Source of the DNA: Patescibacteria group bacterium
Lineage (GTDB): Bacteria; Patescibacteriota; Minisyncoccia; Moranbacterales; GWC2-37-73
Reading direction: 5' to 3'
DNA length: 64,000 nt
Assembly: GCA_022709545.1 (NCBI GenBank)
Contig: JAKLIP010000001.1
Span: forward strand, 186,001-250,000
Shown here: piece after piece, positions 27,579 to 36,993 of the stretch
Position numbering within the stretch: position 1 is the first letter of the stretch
Layout: each line of letters opens with the position of its first letter
Made by a program: the position numbers and the translations under genes
Notes under the pieces: model-generated
Database searches by the model: none
Seen by the model: only the letters and a program-made list of their open reading frames with translations
Told to the model about the DNA's origin: nothing

Positions 27579-30227
27579 ATGGAATTTTTAACTAAAATCT
27601 TTGGATCAAATGAAAGGGAAATAAGAAAACTGCAACCCATTGTAGATTCTATTAACGCGCTTGAGAAAACAATTAGCGCTCTTTCAGATGAAGAATTAAA
27701 AAATAAAAGAAAAGAACTTAAAGAAAAGCTTGATAAAGGTAAAACTCTGGATGATATTCTTCCGGAAGCTTTTGCTGTTGTGCGGGAAGTTGCAAAGAGA
27801 ATTATCGGTGAACGCCACTATGATGTGCAACTCATGGGCGGAATTGCTTTGCATAGAGGGACAATAACAGAAATGAAAACTGGCGAAGGAAAAACTTTAA
27901 CTTCAACATTGGCAATATACCTTAATGCGCTGGAAGGCAAAGGAGTGCATGTAGTTACAGTTAATGATTATCTGGCGAAACGCGACTGTAATTGGATGGG
28001 TAGCGTATACTATGCTCTTGGACTTTCAACAGCTTGCATAATGCATGATGTCTCCTATTTATATGAACCAAAAGTTGTTGATAAAGAGGAAGTTAGTGTA
28101 GAAATGGAAAATCTCAAAGAAATTACCCGGCGTGAAGCTTATGCAGCTGATATAACTTATGGAACCAACAATGAATTTGGATTTGACTATCTGCGCGACA
28201 ATATGGTGCAGAGTTTTGAACAAATGGCACAAAGACCGGACTCAAATGGGGGACTAAATTATGCCATTGTTGACGAAGTTGACTCAATTTTGATTGATGA
28301 AGCCAGAACTCCTTTAATTATTTCTGCACCCGACAGTGAATCAACAAAATTATACCAGCGTTTTGCCCAAATTGTTCCAAGACTCAAGGAAAGAGAGGAT
28401 TATGAAGTGGATGAAAAAATGAAAGCAGCTACACTGACAGAAGCTGGCATTTCCAAGGTGGAAAAAGAACTAGGAGTCGGAAATATTTATGAGCTGGGGA
28501 AAATAAATTATGTCCATCATTTAGAGCAATCTCTTAAAGCTGAAGTTATTTTTAAGCGCGATCGCGATTACGTTGTAAAAGAAGGACAAGTAATAATTGT
28601 TGATGATTTTACCGGACGCTTAATGGAGGGCAGGAGATATAGCGATGGTCTCCATCAAGCTATTGAAGCTAAAGAAAGAGTGGAAGTCCAAAAAGAATCA
28701 AGAACGCTGGCAACGATCACATTTCAGAATTATTTTAGGATGTATAAAAAATTAGCCGGCATGACAGGAACAGCTTCCACCAGCGCGGAGGAATTTTCAA
28801 AAGTATATAAGTTAGATGTACTGGAGATTCCAACCAACAAGCAAATGATTCGTCAGGATCTTCCGGACGTGGTGTATAAAACTGAAAAAGGAAAATTCGA
28901 TGCGATTACTCAGTTTATTAAAGAACTTAATAAAAAAGGCCAACCGATTTTGGTTGGTACTATTGCCATTGAAAAATCTGAGTATCTTAGCGCGCTCCTT
29001 GATCGAGAAGGTATTAAACATGAAGTTTTAAATGCTAAGCATCATGAAAAAGAAGCTCTAATTGTGGCAAATGCTGGACAAAAGGGAGCTGTAACTATTG
29101 CCACAAATATGGCAGGACGAGGAACTGACATAAAACTTGGTGAAGGCGTTAGGGAGGTAGGCGGGCTTTGTATAATCGGTACAGAACGTCATGAAGCCAG
29201 ACGTATTGATAATCAGCTCCGGGGACGCGCAGGACGACAAGGTGACCCTGGAACCAGCCAATTCTATGTTTCGCTTGAAGATGAGCTTATGCGCAGATTT
29301 GGTGGCGATAAATTGAAAAATATGATGGATACGCTTGGGCTTCCGGAAGATCAGCCGATTCAGAATTCAATTATTTCAAAGACTATTGAGAGCGCACAAT
29401 CAAAAATTGAAGGTTATAATTTTGATATTCGAAAACACGTTTTGGATTATGACGATGTGATGAATAAACAAAGAGAAGTTGTTTATAAAAAACGCAAGGA
29501 AATTTTAGCAGCCGAAGAAGTTAGAAATGAAATGATGAGTTATATTAACGAAGAAATCGAAAGAAATATTTCCATGCACTCTTTGGGGGAAGAATATGAA
29601 TGGAATACAGAAATTATTTCAGCTGAAATCCAGAATATCTTTCCTTTTTCAGACCAAGATAAAAAGAAAATCGAACAAATACGCGATGATAAATCCAAAA
29701 ATGTAGCGGAAAAAATTTCACTAATGACTGAATATGTCATGGGCAAAGCTAAAGAAGCTTATATTCAGAAAGAAAAAGAAATAGGAGCAGAAAATTTTAA
29801 ACAAGTTGAAAAGGCTATAATACTGCAAACAATCGATACTCTATGGATGAATCATCTGGATGAAATTGATTATTTACGCCAGGGGATAGGTCTTAGAGGA
29901 TACGGACAGCGCGATCCATTGGTTGAATATAAACGTGAGGCTTTCCATTTATTTTCTCATCTTATGGAAAATGTGCGTTCCACGGCTGTTAGGACTATTT
30001 TCAGGATTTCTTTAGTCCCAAATCAAATGCAAGCACAAGCTCAACCGAAAAATATACAGTATAAAGGAGCAGAAGAAAACCAGGAACAATTTGGTGCAGC
30101 CAGAGAAAATGACGCTAACGAAGCTCCTGCTCAGCAAAAACCAATCATAAATGAAAATAAAGTTGGACGAAACGATCCTTGTCCATGCGGATCAGGTAAG
30201 AAGTATAAAAAATGCTGCGGAAAATAA
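27579..30227 (+). CDS. secA: Preprotein translocase ATPase SecA
   Basis: Motor ATPase that drives unfolded preproteins through SecYEG. It has the Walker A MKTGEGKTL (about residue 101-109), the DEAD region IVDEVDSILIDEARTPL, the preprotein crosslinking domain, the second nucleotide-binding domain with NMAGRGTDIKLG and RGRAGRQGDPG, and the scaffold/wing domains. The C-terminal SEC-C zinc motif is CPCGSGKKYKKCCG. The 882-aa length is typical. secD and secF lie just downstream, with a small Nudix gene between, forming a protein-export block. Confidence 0.97.
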   Translation: MEFLTKIFGSNEREIRKLQPIVDSINALEKTISALSDEELKNKRKELKEKLDKGKTLDDILPEAFAVVREVAKRIIGERHYDVQLMGGIALHRGTITEMKTGEGKTLTSTLAIYLNALEGKGVHVVTVNDYLAKRDCNWMGSVYYALGLSTACIMHDVSYLYEPKVVDKEEVSVEMENLKEITRREAYAADITYGTNNEFGFDYLRDNMVQSFEQMAQRPDSNGGLNYAIVDEVDSILIDEARTPLIISAPDSESTKLYQRFAQIVPRLKEREDYEVDEKMKAATLTEAGISKVEKELGVGNIYELGKINYVHHLEQSLKAEVIFKRDRDYVVKEGQVIIVDDFTGRLMEGRRYSDGLHQAIEAKERVEVQKESRTLATITFQNYFRMYKKLAGMTGTASTSAEEFSKVYKLDVLEIPTNKQMIRQDLPDVVYKTEKGKFDAITQFIKELNKKGQPILVGTIAIEKSEYLSALLDREGIKHEVLNAKHHEKEALIVANAGQKGAVTIATNMAGRGTDIKLGEGVREVGGLCIIGTERHEARRIDNQLRGRAGRQGDPGTSQFYVSLEDELMRRFGGDKLKNMMDTLGLPEDQPIQNSIISKTIESAQSKIEGYNFDIRKHVLDYDDVMNKQREVVYKKRKEILAAEEVRNEMMSYINEEIERNISMHSLGEEYEWNTEIISAEIQNIFPFSDQDKKKIEQIRDDKSKNVAEKISLMTEYVMGKAKEAYIQKEKEIGAENFKQVEKAIILQTIDTLWMNHLDEIDYLRQGIGLRGYGQRDPLVEYKREAFHLFSHLMENVRSTAVRTIFRISLVPNQMQAQAQPKNIQYKGAEENQEQFGAARENDANEAPAQQKPIINENKVGRNDPCPCGSGKKYKKCCGK

Positions 30228-30228
30228 T

Positions 30229-30690
30229 ATGAAAAATAAAAAATTTAAACCAAAAAAGGGGCAGATTGATTATACTAATGCAAGATGGACACCAGTGATA
30301 AATTGTGTGCTTAAATATGGCAATAGAATTTTATTAGTTCAAAGAAATAAAAATCTTAATTTTTATCCTGGTTATTGGAATGGAATTTCAGGTTTTTTAG
30401 ATGATAAAAGAAGCCTAAAGGAAAAAGTTTGCGATGAAATAGGGGAAGAGCTGGGAATTTCCAAAAACAAAATAAAAAGCATAAAAATTGGAGAAATTTT
30501 CGATCAGGAAGAGAGAAAATATAAAAAAACTTGGATAGTCCACCCTGTTTTAGTTGAAGTGAAAACCAATGAAATAAAGCTTGACTGGGAAGCAGAAAAT
30601 TTCAAATGGATTTATATGAAAAATATAAAAAAACTAAGGTTATTACCAGGGTTTAGTAATGTTATAAAAAGTTTATCAAAGTATATTTAG
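30229..30690 (+). CDS. Nudix-fold hydrolase with degenerate Nudix box
   Basis: Nudix-family protein that would cleave nucleoside diphosphate derivatives. The fold is clear (VINCVLKYGNRILLVQR, then YPGYWNGISGFLD). The Nudix box reads G-x5-R-x7-DEIGEELGI, so the first Glu and the Arg of the consensus Gx5Ex7REUxEExGU are replaced while the metal-binding EExG is kept. Activity may be reduced or altered. I chose the ATG at 30229, two bases after the secA stop; the frame is open from 30151 within secA, but those residues belong to no Nudix domain. Confidence 0.85.
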   Translation: MKNKKFKPKKGQIDYTNARWTPVINCVLKYGNRILLVQRNKNLNFYPGYWNGISGFLDDKRSLKEKVCDEIGEELGISKNKIKSIKIGEIFDQEERKYKKTWIVHPVLVEVKTNEIKLDWEAENFKWIYMKNIKKLRLLPGFSNVIKSLSKYI

Positions 30691-30712
30691 AAACTAAGTT
30701 TATTGTTTAACC

Positions 30713-30741
30713 TTGCAGTTTTTATTTTACTGAAATATAAT
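30713..30741 (+). promoter_or_regulatory. Promoter of secD, probably leaderless
   Basis: TTGCAG (30713-30718) and TATAAT (30736-30741) have 17-base spacing. The secD ATG starts 8 bases after the -10, where transcription itself should begin, and no Shine-Dalgarno sequence exists. Confidence 0.7.
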
Positions 30742-30748
30742 ATAAAAC

Positions 30749-32425
30749 ATGAATATAAAACAGAAATTACAACTTAAATTTGCCGGAATCGTGATTTTGT
30801 TTGTGGTTTGTGCAGTTATGGCATATCCTCAGGCGGTAAAAAATATACCGTCTGTTTATGATAAAATTAATAAATTAAACATGAAGCTAGGTCTTGATTT
30901 ACAGGGAGGAATTCACCTGGAATATAAAGCCGATGTTTCCAAAATAGATTCTTCCAAAATTTCTGATGCTATGCAGGCTGCACAAGATGTAATTGAGCGT
31001 CGAGTAAATGCTTTCGGCGTCGGAGAACCTTTAGTCCAGACTACAAAAAAAGGGGATGATAATCGGGTCATTATAGAGCTTCCTGGGGTTACTGATATTG
31101 AGGAAGCAAAAAAGAAAATAAAAGATGCACCATTGCTTGAATTCAAGGAAGAAGGAGAACCTGATTCTCAGATCACACAAATGTTCGAGCAAATGAATGC
31201 ACAGTCAAAAAAGAAAGCCGAGGAAATACTTACTCAGGCTAAGGAAAAAGAAATAAGTTTCGAACAATTAGCCAAGGATAACAGTCAGGATCCAGGATCA
31301 AAAGAAAAAGGAGGGGATTTAGGTTTTGTAAAAAAATCCACATTTGTTCCAGAATTCGACAAAGTCATTTTTGAAGGCAATATGCAACCCGGAGAAATAT
31401 ATTCAAGTTTAGTTGAAACTCAGTTTGGATGGCATATCATAAAATTCATTGAATCCAGAGGCGAAGGTGATGAAAAGGAAGTTCATGTCCAGCATATACT
31501 TTTTGGCAAACAGAATGCAGCGCAGTATGAAGAATTCAAATATAAAGACACAGGTCTTACCGGGAAAAACTTGAAAAATGCCACAGCTCAATATTCACAA
31601 GGCCAAGGTTTGGGAGAACCAGAAGTAGCTTTACAATTTGATGATGAGGGGACAAAATTATTTGCAGAACTGACAAAGAAAAATCTTGGCAAAAAAATAG
31701 CTATTTTCCTGGATGGGCAATTGCAAATAGCTCCAACTGTTCAGGCTGAAATTACAAATGGGCAAGCTGTAATTACAGGAAATTATACATTTAAAGAAGC
31801 TAAGGATATAGCCGATAGATTGAACCAAGGAGCACTTCCTGTACCGCTGACATTAGTTGGACAGCAAAGCGTGGAAGCAACACTCGGAGCAGATTCATTG
31901 AAAAGTATTTTAATTGCCGGTGCAATTGGAATGGCTGCAGTAATTATTTTCATGTTAGTGTTTTATAGATTTTTAGGATTTGTAGCTTCATTGTCTTTGC
32001 TTATTTATACCGTTTTAATGATAACAATATTTAAACTAACAGGGATAACATTAACATTATCTGGAATTGCCGGTTTTGTACTTTCTATTGGTATGGCAGT
32101 GGATGCTAATATTCTTATTTTTGAACGCACTAAAGAAGAAATAAGGAGTGGCAGAAATATTCCTAATTCACTGGACGAGGGATTTAAACGAGCTTGGACA
32201 TCAATTCGTGACGGTAATATTTCTTCGCTCCTGACTGCCGGCATACTTTATTTTATGGGAACAGGATTTGTTAAGGGATTTGCCGCTTCATTATTTATAG
32301 GAGTTGCAATTTCTATGTTTACAGCTATCACAATTACGCGGACAATGCTGAAATTTATCATTGGTGAATGGATACATGAAAGAGTCTGGATGGTTGGAGT
32401 AAATAAAAAAAGCATTAAAGAATAA
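30749..32425 (+). CDS. secD: Protein translocase subunit SecD with embedded parvulin-type prolyl isomerase domain
   Basis: Polytopic subunit that uses the proton-motive force to pull exported proteins outward. It has an N-terminal helix (about 10-26), LGLDLQGGIHLEY, the P1 domain, and the six-helix RND-type C-terminal region with GFVLSIGMAVDANILIFER. About 125 residues (roughly 137-262) are inserted in P1. They contain parvulin features: KKKAEEIL, FEQLAKDNSQDPGSKEKGGD, FVPEFDKVIFEG and VETQFGWHIIKF, followed by VHVQHILF. That last strand normally begins a parvulin, so the insert looks circularly permuted. SecF follows 6 bases downstream. Confidence 0.93.
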   Translation: MNIKQKLQLKFAGIVILFVVCAVMAYPQAVKNIPSVYDKINKLNMKLGLDLQGGIHLEYKADVSKIDSSKISDAMQAAQDVIERRVNAFGVGEPLVQTTKKGDDNRVIIELPGVTDIEEAKKKIKDAPLLEFKEEGEPDSQITQMFEQMNAQSKKKAEEILTQAKEKEISFEQLAKDNSQDPGSKEKGGDLGFVKKSTFVPEFDKVIFEGNMQPGEIYSSLVETQFGWHIIKFIESRGEGDEKEVHVQHILFGKQNAAQYEEFKYKDTGLTGKNLKNATAQYSQGQGLGEPEVALQFDDEGTKLFAELTKKNLGKKIAIFLDGQLQIAPTVQAEITNGQAVITGNYTFKEAKDIADRLNQGALPVPLTLVGQQSVEATLGADSLKSILIAGAIGMAAVIIFMLVFYRFLGFVASLSLLIYTVLMITIFKLTGITLTLSGIAGFVLSIGMAVDANILIFERTKEEIRSGRNIPNSLDEGFKRAWTSIRDGNISSLLTAGILYFMGTGFVKGFAASLFIGVAISMFTAITITRTMLKFIIGEWIHERVWMVGVNKKSIKE

Positions 32426-32431
32426 AAGTTT

Positions 32432-33331
32432 ATGTATAACATTATTGATAAAATGAAATATGCTTATGCATTCTCGATAATACTTACAATATTAAGTGTT
32501 GTGAGTTTATTTGTGTGGGGACTTAAATATGATATAGATTTCACTGGGGGTACGCGTATGGGCGTAAAATTTACCAATCAAATTCCGGAAAAAAATGAAA
32601 TTGCAGATATACTCAAGGATTTAAATTTGGGAAGCTTGACTATGCAGAACTCAGAAAACAATACCATGTTTATCCGTTATGCAGTTGAAGATGACCAAAT
32701 AAATGAAAATGTTTGGAAAAATATAAAAGAAAAATACCCGGAAGCTACACAAGTAAGTGTTGATTTTACTAATTCTTCTGTTTCTAAAGAATTAAAATCT
32801 AAATCTCTTCAGGCAATTGCATTTGCTATAGTTATGATTATGGCTTATATAGCCTGGGCATTCCGCAAGGTTTCTCGCCCGGTTGAATCCTGGAAATACG
32901 GATTAGGGGCCGTGATTGCTCTGGCTCATGATATTATAATTACAACCGGAATATTTTCCGGGCTGGGACATTTTTATGGCGTTGAAGTTGGAATACCATT
33001 TATTGCAGCTTTGCTAACGATTCTAGGTTTTTCAGTGCATGATACAATTGTGGTTTATGATAGAACCAGGGAAAATCTTTTAAAAAGCTCCAATAAAGAA
33101 CTTTTTCCAGATATAGTTAATAAGAGCTTAAATGAAACATTGGTTCGTTCAATCAATACTTCTTTGACAGTTATAATTACCCTGTTAGCCATTTATATTT
33201 TTGGTGGAGCATCTATAAAATTTTTCGCGCTCGCATTGCTAGTTGGCATAACTTTTGGAACATATTCATCTATATTTATAGCTTCTTCACTTTTGGTAAC
33301 ATTTTACAATTTAACCTTAAAAAATAAATAA
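32432..33331 (+). CDS. secF: Protein translocase subunit SecF
   Basis: Partner of SecD in the SecDF complex. It has an N-terminal membrane helix, the signature GLKYDIDFTGGTRMGV, a short periplasmic domain and five further helices with FSVHDTIVVYDRTRENL. The 299-aa length is typical. It starts 6 bases after secD and ends 4 bases before a small downstream gene, so the three are one operon. Confidence 0.96.
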   Translation: MYNIIDKMKYAYAFSIILTILSVVSLFVWGLKYDIDFTGGTRMGVKFTNQIPEKNEIADILKDLNLGSLTMQNSENNTMFIRYAVEDDQINENVWKNIKEKYPEATQVSVDFTNSSVSKELKSKSLQAIAFAIVMIMAYIAWAFRKVSRPVESWKYGLGAVIALAHDIIITTGIFSGLGHFYGVEVGIPFIAALLTILGFSVHDTIVVYDRTRENLLKSSNKELFPDIVNKSLNETLVRSINTSLTVIITLLAIYIFGGASIKFFALALLVGITFGTYSSIFIASSLLVTFYNLTLKNK

Positions 33332-33335
33332 AGTT

Positions 33336-33605
33336 ATGGGAATCTTAGATGTATTCAAAAAAAAGAAAAAAACCAGCAATCCGATGGATCCTGAAAATAT
33401 GGGTTTCATGCAGCGCATGGCCATGAAAAAACTGGAAAAAATGAGTCCAGAAGAAAGGGAAAAACTTATTAAGAAAGTTGTAACTCCTGAGAATATACAG
33501 AAGAATAAAAAGGATATTCTGAAAACACTTGAACAGATGGAAAAATCGGGGCAAATGAATTCACATCAGGTTTTTGAAGCTAAAAAGAGGATGGGTTTAT
33601 TGTAA
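33336..33605 (+). CDS. Small hypothetical protein in the secDF operon
   Basis: An 89-aa hydrophilic protein that I do not recognise. It has a Lys-rich N-terminus (KKKKK near residues 8-13), a Met-rich segment (MGFMQRMAMKKLEKM) and a predicted helical C-terminal half. No membrane segment. It is cotranscribed with secF (4-base gap) and closed by a strong terminator, so a role linked to SecDF or the membrane is possible but unproven. Confidence 0.75.
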   Translation: MGILDVFKKKKKTSNPMDPENMGFMQRMAMKKLEKMSPEEREKLIKKVVTPENIQKNKKDILKTLEQMEKSGQMNSHQVFEAKKRMGLL

Positions 33606-33617
33606 AAAAATATATAT

Positions 33618-33650
33618 AAAAAAGACTGCATGTTTTGTGCAGTCTTTTTT
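33618..33650. terminator. Bidirectional intrinsic terminator
   Basis: AAAAAAGACTGCA (33618-33630) pairs perfectly with TGCAGTCTTTTTT (33638-33650). It separates the secDF operon from the convergent transporter gene. Confidence 0.9.
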
Positions 33651-34516
33651 TATCCGAATAATTTTATTAAAACTAAACCTATAACAACTAAAATAGCCCC
33701 ACTGAGTCTATCTTTAAATTCGCTCTCTTCTTTGAATATTTGTTTTCCCCAAAAAACAGAAAAAAGTGCGCTAGTTCTTTTTATTGAAATTACATAAGGT
33801 ACAATTGCAAGTTCAAAAGCAGCAAATTGGAAGCCAACTTCACTTGTCATGAAAACAGATAAGGCAGCTAGCCCTTTAAAATTTTTCTTAATTGATGTAA
33901 AAAAATCTTTTTTAATTAAAGCAAAAGGTAAAAAACAGGCAAAGATAAAAAAATTAACAACTAGAATAAAAAAGAATGGAGAAGAATTTATTGTGCCAAC
34001 GGAATCATAGTTAGCAGAAATGCTCCATAAAAAAGCCACTATTAGGGCTGATTTAACTCCCTTACTTCTCCAAATAGCTTTTATCGGTTCTATCCAACCA
34101 AGCTTTTTTTCTTTTATTTTCATTTGATAAATTCCGCCCATACTAAAAAGAATTCCAACTGTTCCTAAAATTGTAGGGAATTGGTTGTTAATTAGAGGGG
34201 AAGTTATGAGAAGAAAAACAGGACTTAAGACAAGAATTGGTGATACTAAAGACAATTCACCTTCCTTTAGAGCTTTCAAGCTGAGAAAAGTTGTGAAAAC
34301 ATTTATTAATCCACTTACAATGACTGCTTTTATAAATGCGGGACCGATATTAGGAATACCCTGAAAGGCAACAATTAAAAAGGCTATGAAAGCAACCAAG
34401 CCTCTAGCCACACAGCCAACTGAAATGACATCCATTGTCTGCATGACTTTTTTACTAGCTACATCAGAAAAAGATTTACTTAATGCTGAACACAGCGATA
34501 ATATAAACCAATACAT
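33650..34516 (-). CDS. EamA/DMT-superfamily transporter
   Basis: Polytopic membrane protein of 288 aa with about ten hydrophobic helices arranged as two EamA repeats. The first repeat starts MYWFILSLCSALSKSFSDV; the second starts near residue 150 (ALIVAFLWSISANYDSVG). Members move metabolites or amino acids, but the substrate cannot be inferred. It lies 6 bases downstream of a hypothetical gene on the same strand (34523-35671), which suggests cotranscription. Confidence 0.85.
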   Translation of the reverse strand: MYWFILSLCSALSKSFSDVASKKVMQTMDVISVGCVARGLVAFIAFLIVAFQGIPNIGPAFIKAVIVSGLINVFTTFLSLKALKEGELSLVSPILVLSPVFLLITSPLINNQFPTILGTVGILFSMGGIYQMKIKEKKLGWIEPIKAIWRSKGVKSALIVAFLWSISANYDSVGTINSSPFFFILVVNFFIFACFLPFALIKKDFFTSIKKNFKGLAALSVFMTSEVGFQFAAFELAIVPYVISIKRTSALFSVFWGKQIFKEESEFKDRLSGAILVVIGLVLIKLFG

Positions 34517-34522
34517 CTTATT

Positions 34523-35671
34523 TTATATAGGAGATAAAATTCCTTTTTCTTGCTGTCTTTTTGTCAGAACTATTTCAGGATTACCCTCAGTATTTATACG
34601 TGAAAAAAATAAATGCTTATCCACTAAGTCATCCAAGATTGTGTTTATTTTTTCTTCTGTTAATTTATCTTCATTGCCTAAATCAATTTTTCCACGTTTT
34701 CCAGCCTGTCGTATGGCTCTTTCTGCATAAATTTTATATACAGCTACTCTTCTTAAATATTTAGCATCAACGCCCATAACTTCACCTTGGCGTTCATCTA
34801 TGATGTTAGGTTCTATCAATAATATACAATCTTTGTCGTGGTACAACATCTGATTTAATCCATATAGGAAATCTTCATTTCCGCCAATAGGCTCTTGTTT
34901 TCCGTTTATTTCTAATTTTCCAGCAAGGGCGTTATCTGTGATACCTGAAAATTTTACGTTTTTTCCCGCTAAAGAAAGGGTATTATTGTGTAAAACACGG
35001 CTCAAATTATTTATATCTATATCATCTTCTCCCTTAATTATTTTATTTATTAATTCTATGTCGTGTACACCCTTAACAGCAGACCCCATTATGGCTAGTT
35101 TTTCTGGACGAGATGCCTCAAAAAAATCTTTAGTTTTTTTCATAGCTAAAATTTGTATCAGCAACTCCTTGGGTTTATTTGCTAAATCAGAACTTGCAAA
35201 AATAAAATCAGAAAAATCTTCATCCTTGATGGGTTTGTTAAGCATATCAGCATAACTAAAATCGCCTTTAGCTGAACTTCTATCTCCAACTATTTTTTTG
35301 CCCAGATCCGACCTTCTTTTTGCTTTGGATTGCTCAGTGTACAAAATATTTAATCCGGAAAAATCAAGTTCTTTTTTGCCTGCCTCCTCCAAGTCAGAAT
35401 TCGTTATAATTGTTGTTTGAGGAGCTTTTTCTGCTAATTTATTAGAAATAAGTTGATTAAAATTGCTTATTGATGAGACTTGTTTTCGAAATTGTTCTAA
35501 AGATTTTTCGTCAAATTTTCCAATTTTAAATACCCGGAAACAGAGCGCTGAATTTGATAAATCCGGTTCATTTTCAAAAAGTTTTTGTTCCATGATATCC
35601 CGCTTGTCTTTTGGCGGTTTCAATGCACTTTCTTCTTTAAAGGGGGCTTGAGATTCAAACATTTTTTCCAT
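34523..35671 (-). CDS. Hypothetical protein, 382 aa
   Basis: I do not recognise this protein. It is soluble, acidic at the N-terminus, and lacks a signal peptide or membrane segment. Recurrent features are SSALC-like hydrophobic strands, AIMGSAVKGVHDIELI near residue 191, a Gly/Asn-rich segment near 260-270, LLIEPNIIDE near 280, and a helical C-terminus. It shares a transcription unit with the downstream EamA transporter. The divergently arranged tyrS begins about 100 bases away. Confidence 0.7.
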   Translation of the reverse strand: MEKMFESQAPFKEESALKPPKDKRDIMEQKLFENEPDLSNSALCFRVFKIGKFDEKSLEQFRKQVSSISNFNQLISNKLAEKAPQTTIITNSDLEEAGKKELDFSGLNILYTEQSKAKRRSDLGKKIVGDRSSAKGDFSYADMLNKPIKDEDFSDFIFASSDLANKPKELLIQILAMKKTKDFFEASRPEKLAIMGSAVKGVHDIELINKIIKGEDDIDINNLSRVLHNNTLSLAGKNVKFSGITDNALAGKLEINGKQEPIGGNEDFLYGLNQMLYHDKDCILLIEPNIIDERQGEVMGVDAKYLRRVAVYKIYAERAIRQAGKRGKIDLGNEDKLTEEKINTILDDLVDKHLFFSRINTEGNPEIVLTKRQQEKGILSPI

Positions 35672-35734
35672 AAAATTAAATTATGTTCCTTAATATAGGC
35701 TAAAATTACCATATTTAATACAATAGAACAAGTA

Positions 35735-35763
35735 TTGCATTGGGTTAATTTAATTGGTATTAT
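35735..35763 (+). promoter_or_regulatory. Promoter of tyrS, probably leaderless
   Basis: TTGCAT (35735-35740) and TATTAT (35758-35763, preceded by TGG) have 17-base spacing. The tyrS ATG is 9 bases after the -10, and no Shine-Dalgarno sequence exists. Confidence 0.65.
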
Positions 35764-35771
35764 AAGCTCAT

Positions 35772-36968
35772 ATGGATAAAAATATTGAAAAACAAATAGA
35801 TGAGATTTTGACGCGGGGAGTTGAAAATATTTATCCCAGCAAAGAAGCACTCAAAGAGGTCTTGATGTCTGGGAAAAAGATAAAACTTTATTGCGGTTAT
35901 GATCCTACAGCCAAATCTCTTCATATTGGAAATGCAATTTCCATAAACAAGCTTGGCCAATTTCAAAAATTGGGACACGAAGTCATTTTTCTTGTGGGTG
36001 ATTTTACGGGAATGATAGGCGATCCAACTGATAAAAGTGCAGTGCGAAAAAAATTAACCAGAGAAGAAGCACTAAAAAATAGCGAAAACTACAAAAAACA
36101 AGCTTCAGGATATTTAAAATTTGATGGAGAAAATCCAGTTAAAATTCTATATAATAGTGAATGGAATGATAAACTCACATTTAAAGACTTAATAGAAATA
36201 TCTTCGAATTTTACCGCTCAGCAAATGTTTCAAAGAGACATGTTTCAGGAAAGGATAAAAAACGAGAAGCCTATATACCTACATGAATTTTTGTATCCAT
36301 TGGCTCAAGCTTACGACAGTATTGAGTTGAATGTAGACCTAGAAATTGGCGGTAATGACCAAATGTTTAACATGATGTGCGGCAGGGATTTAATGAAAGC
36401 CGTGAAAAATAAGGAAAAATTCGTTTTAACAATGAAACTTTTGGCTGATGAGACAGGTAAAAAGATGGGTAAAACCGAAGGCAATGTAGTAAATTTAGAC
36501 GAAACTGCTGAAAATATGTTCGGACAAGTAATGGCTTGGTCAGATGGACTTATAATTCCGGGGTTTGAACTTTGCACAAACATTCCAGCAGAAGAATTAA
36601 AAGAAATTGATACGAAAAAAAATCCACGCGATGCTAAGCTGAAATTAGCCTATGAAATAACTAAAATTAATTATGGTGAAAAAAAAGCCAAAGCAGCACA
36701 GGATTATTTTATAAATACTTTTTCAAAAAAGGAAATTCCAAGTGATATTGCGGAATTTAAGATAAATGAAGAATCAAAAAAATTGGCAGAAATTTTGGTT
36801 GAATCAGGCAATGCGAAAAGTCTGAGCGATGCTCGCCGAAAAATTGAACAAGGCGGTGTTTCTATTGATGATGAAAAAATAACAGACATTCAGACTATAA
36901 TTACGCAAAAAGAAAATAAAAAAGTTTTAAAAATAGGAAAATTGGGATTTATAAAAATAATATTCTAA
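35772..36968 (+). CDS. tyrS: Tyrosine--tRNA ligase
   Basis: Class I synthetase that charges tRNA-Tyr. The HIGH-type motif is LHIGNAI in YDPTAKSLHIGN (about residues 46-54), the KMSKS-type motif is KKMGKTEGN (about 230-238), and the C-terminal S4 RNA-binding domain (LSDARRKIEQGGVSI) is present. The 398-aa length is normal. It has its own promoter and is followed 25 bases later by the PheRS pair, forming a short synthetase cluster. Confidence 0.95.
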   Translation: MDKNIEKQIDEILTRGVENIYPSKEALKEVLMSGKKIKLYCGYDPTAKSLHIGNAISINKLGQFQKLGHEVIFLVGDFTGMIGDPTDKSAVRKKLTREEALKNSENYKKQASGYLKFDGENPVKILYNSEWNDKLTFKDLIEISSNFTAQQMFQRDMFQERIKNEKPIYLHEFLYPLAQAYDSIELNVDLEIGGNDQMFNMMCGRDLMKAVKNKEKFVLTMKLLADETGKKMGKTEGNVVNLDETAENMFGQVMAWSDGLIIPGFELCTNIPAEELKEIDTKKNPRDAKLKLAYEITKINYGEKKAKAAQDYFINTFSKKEIPSDIAEFKINEESKKLAEILVESGNAKSLSDARRKIEQGGVSIDDEKITDIQTIITQKENKKVLKIGKLGFIKIIF

Positions 36969-36993
36969 AAATTAATGCCGTAAAAATATTTTT

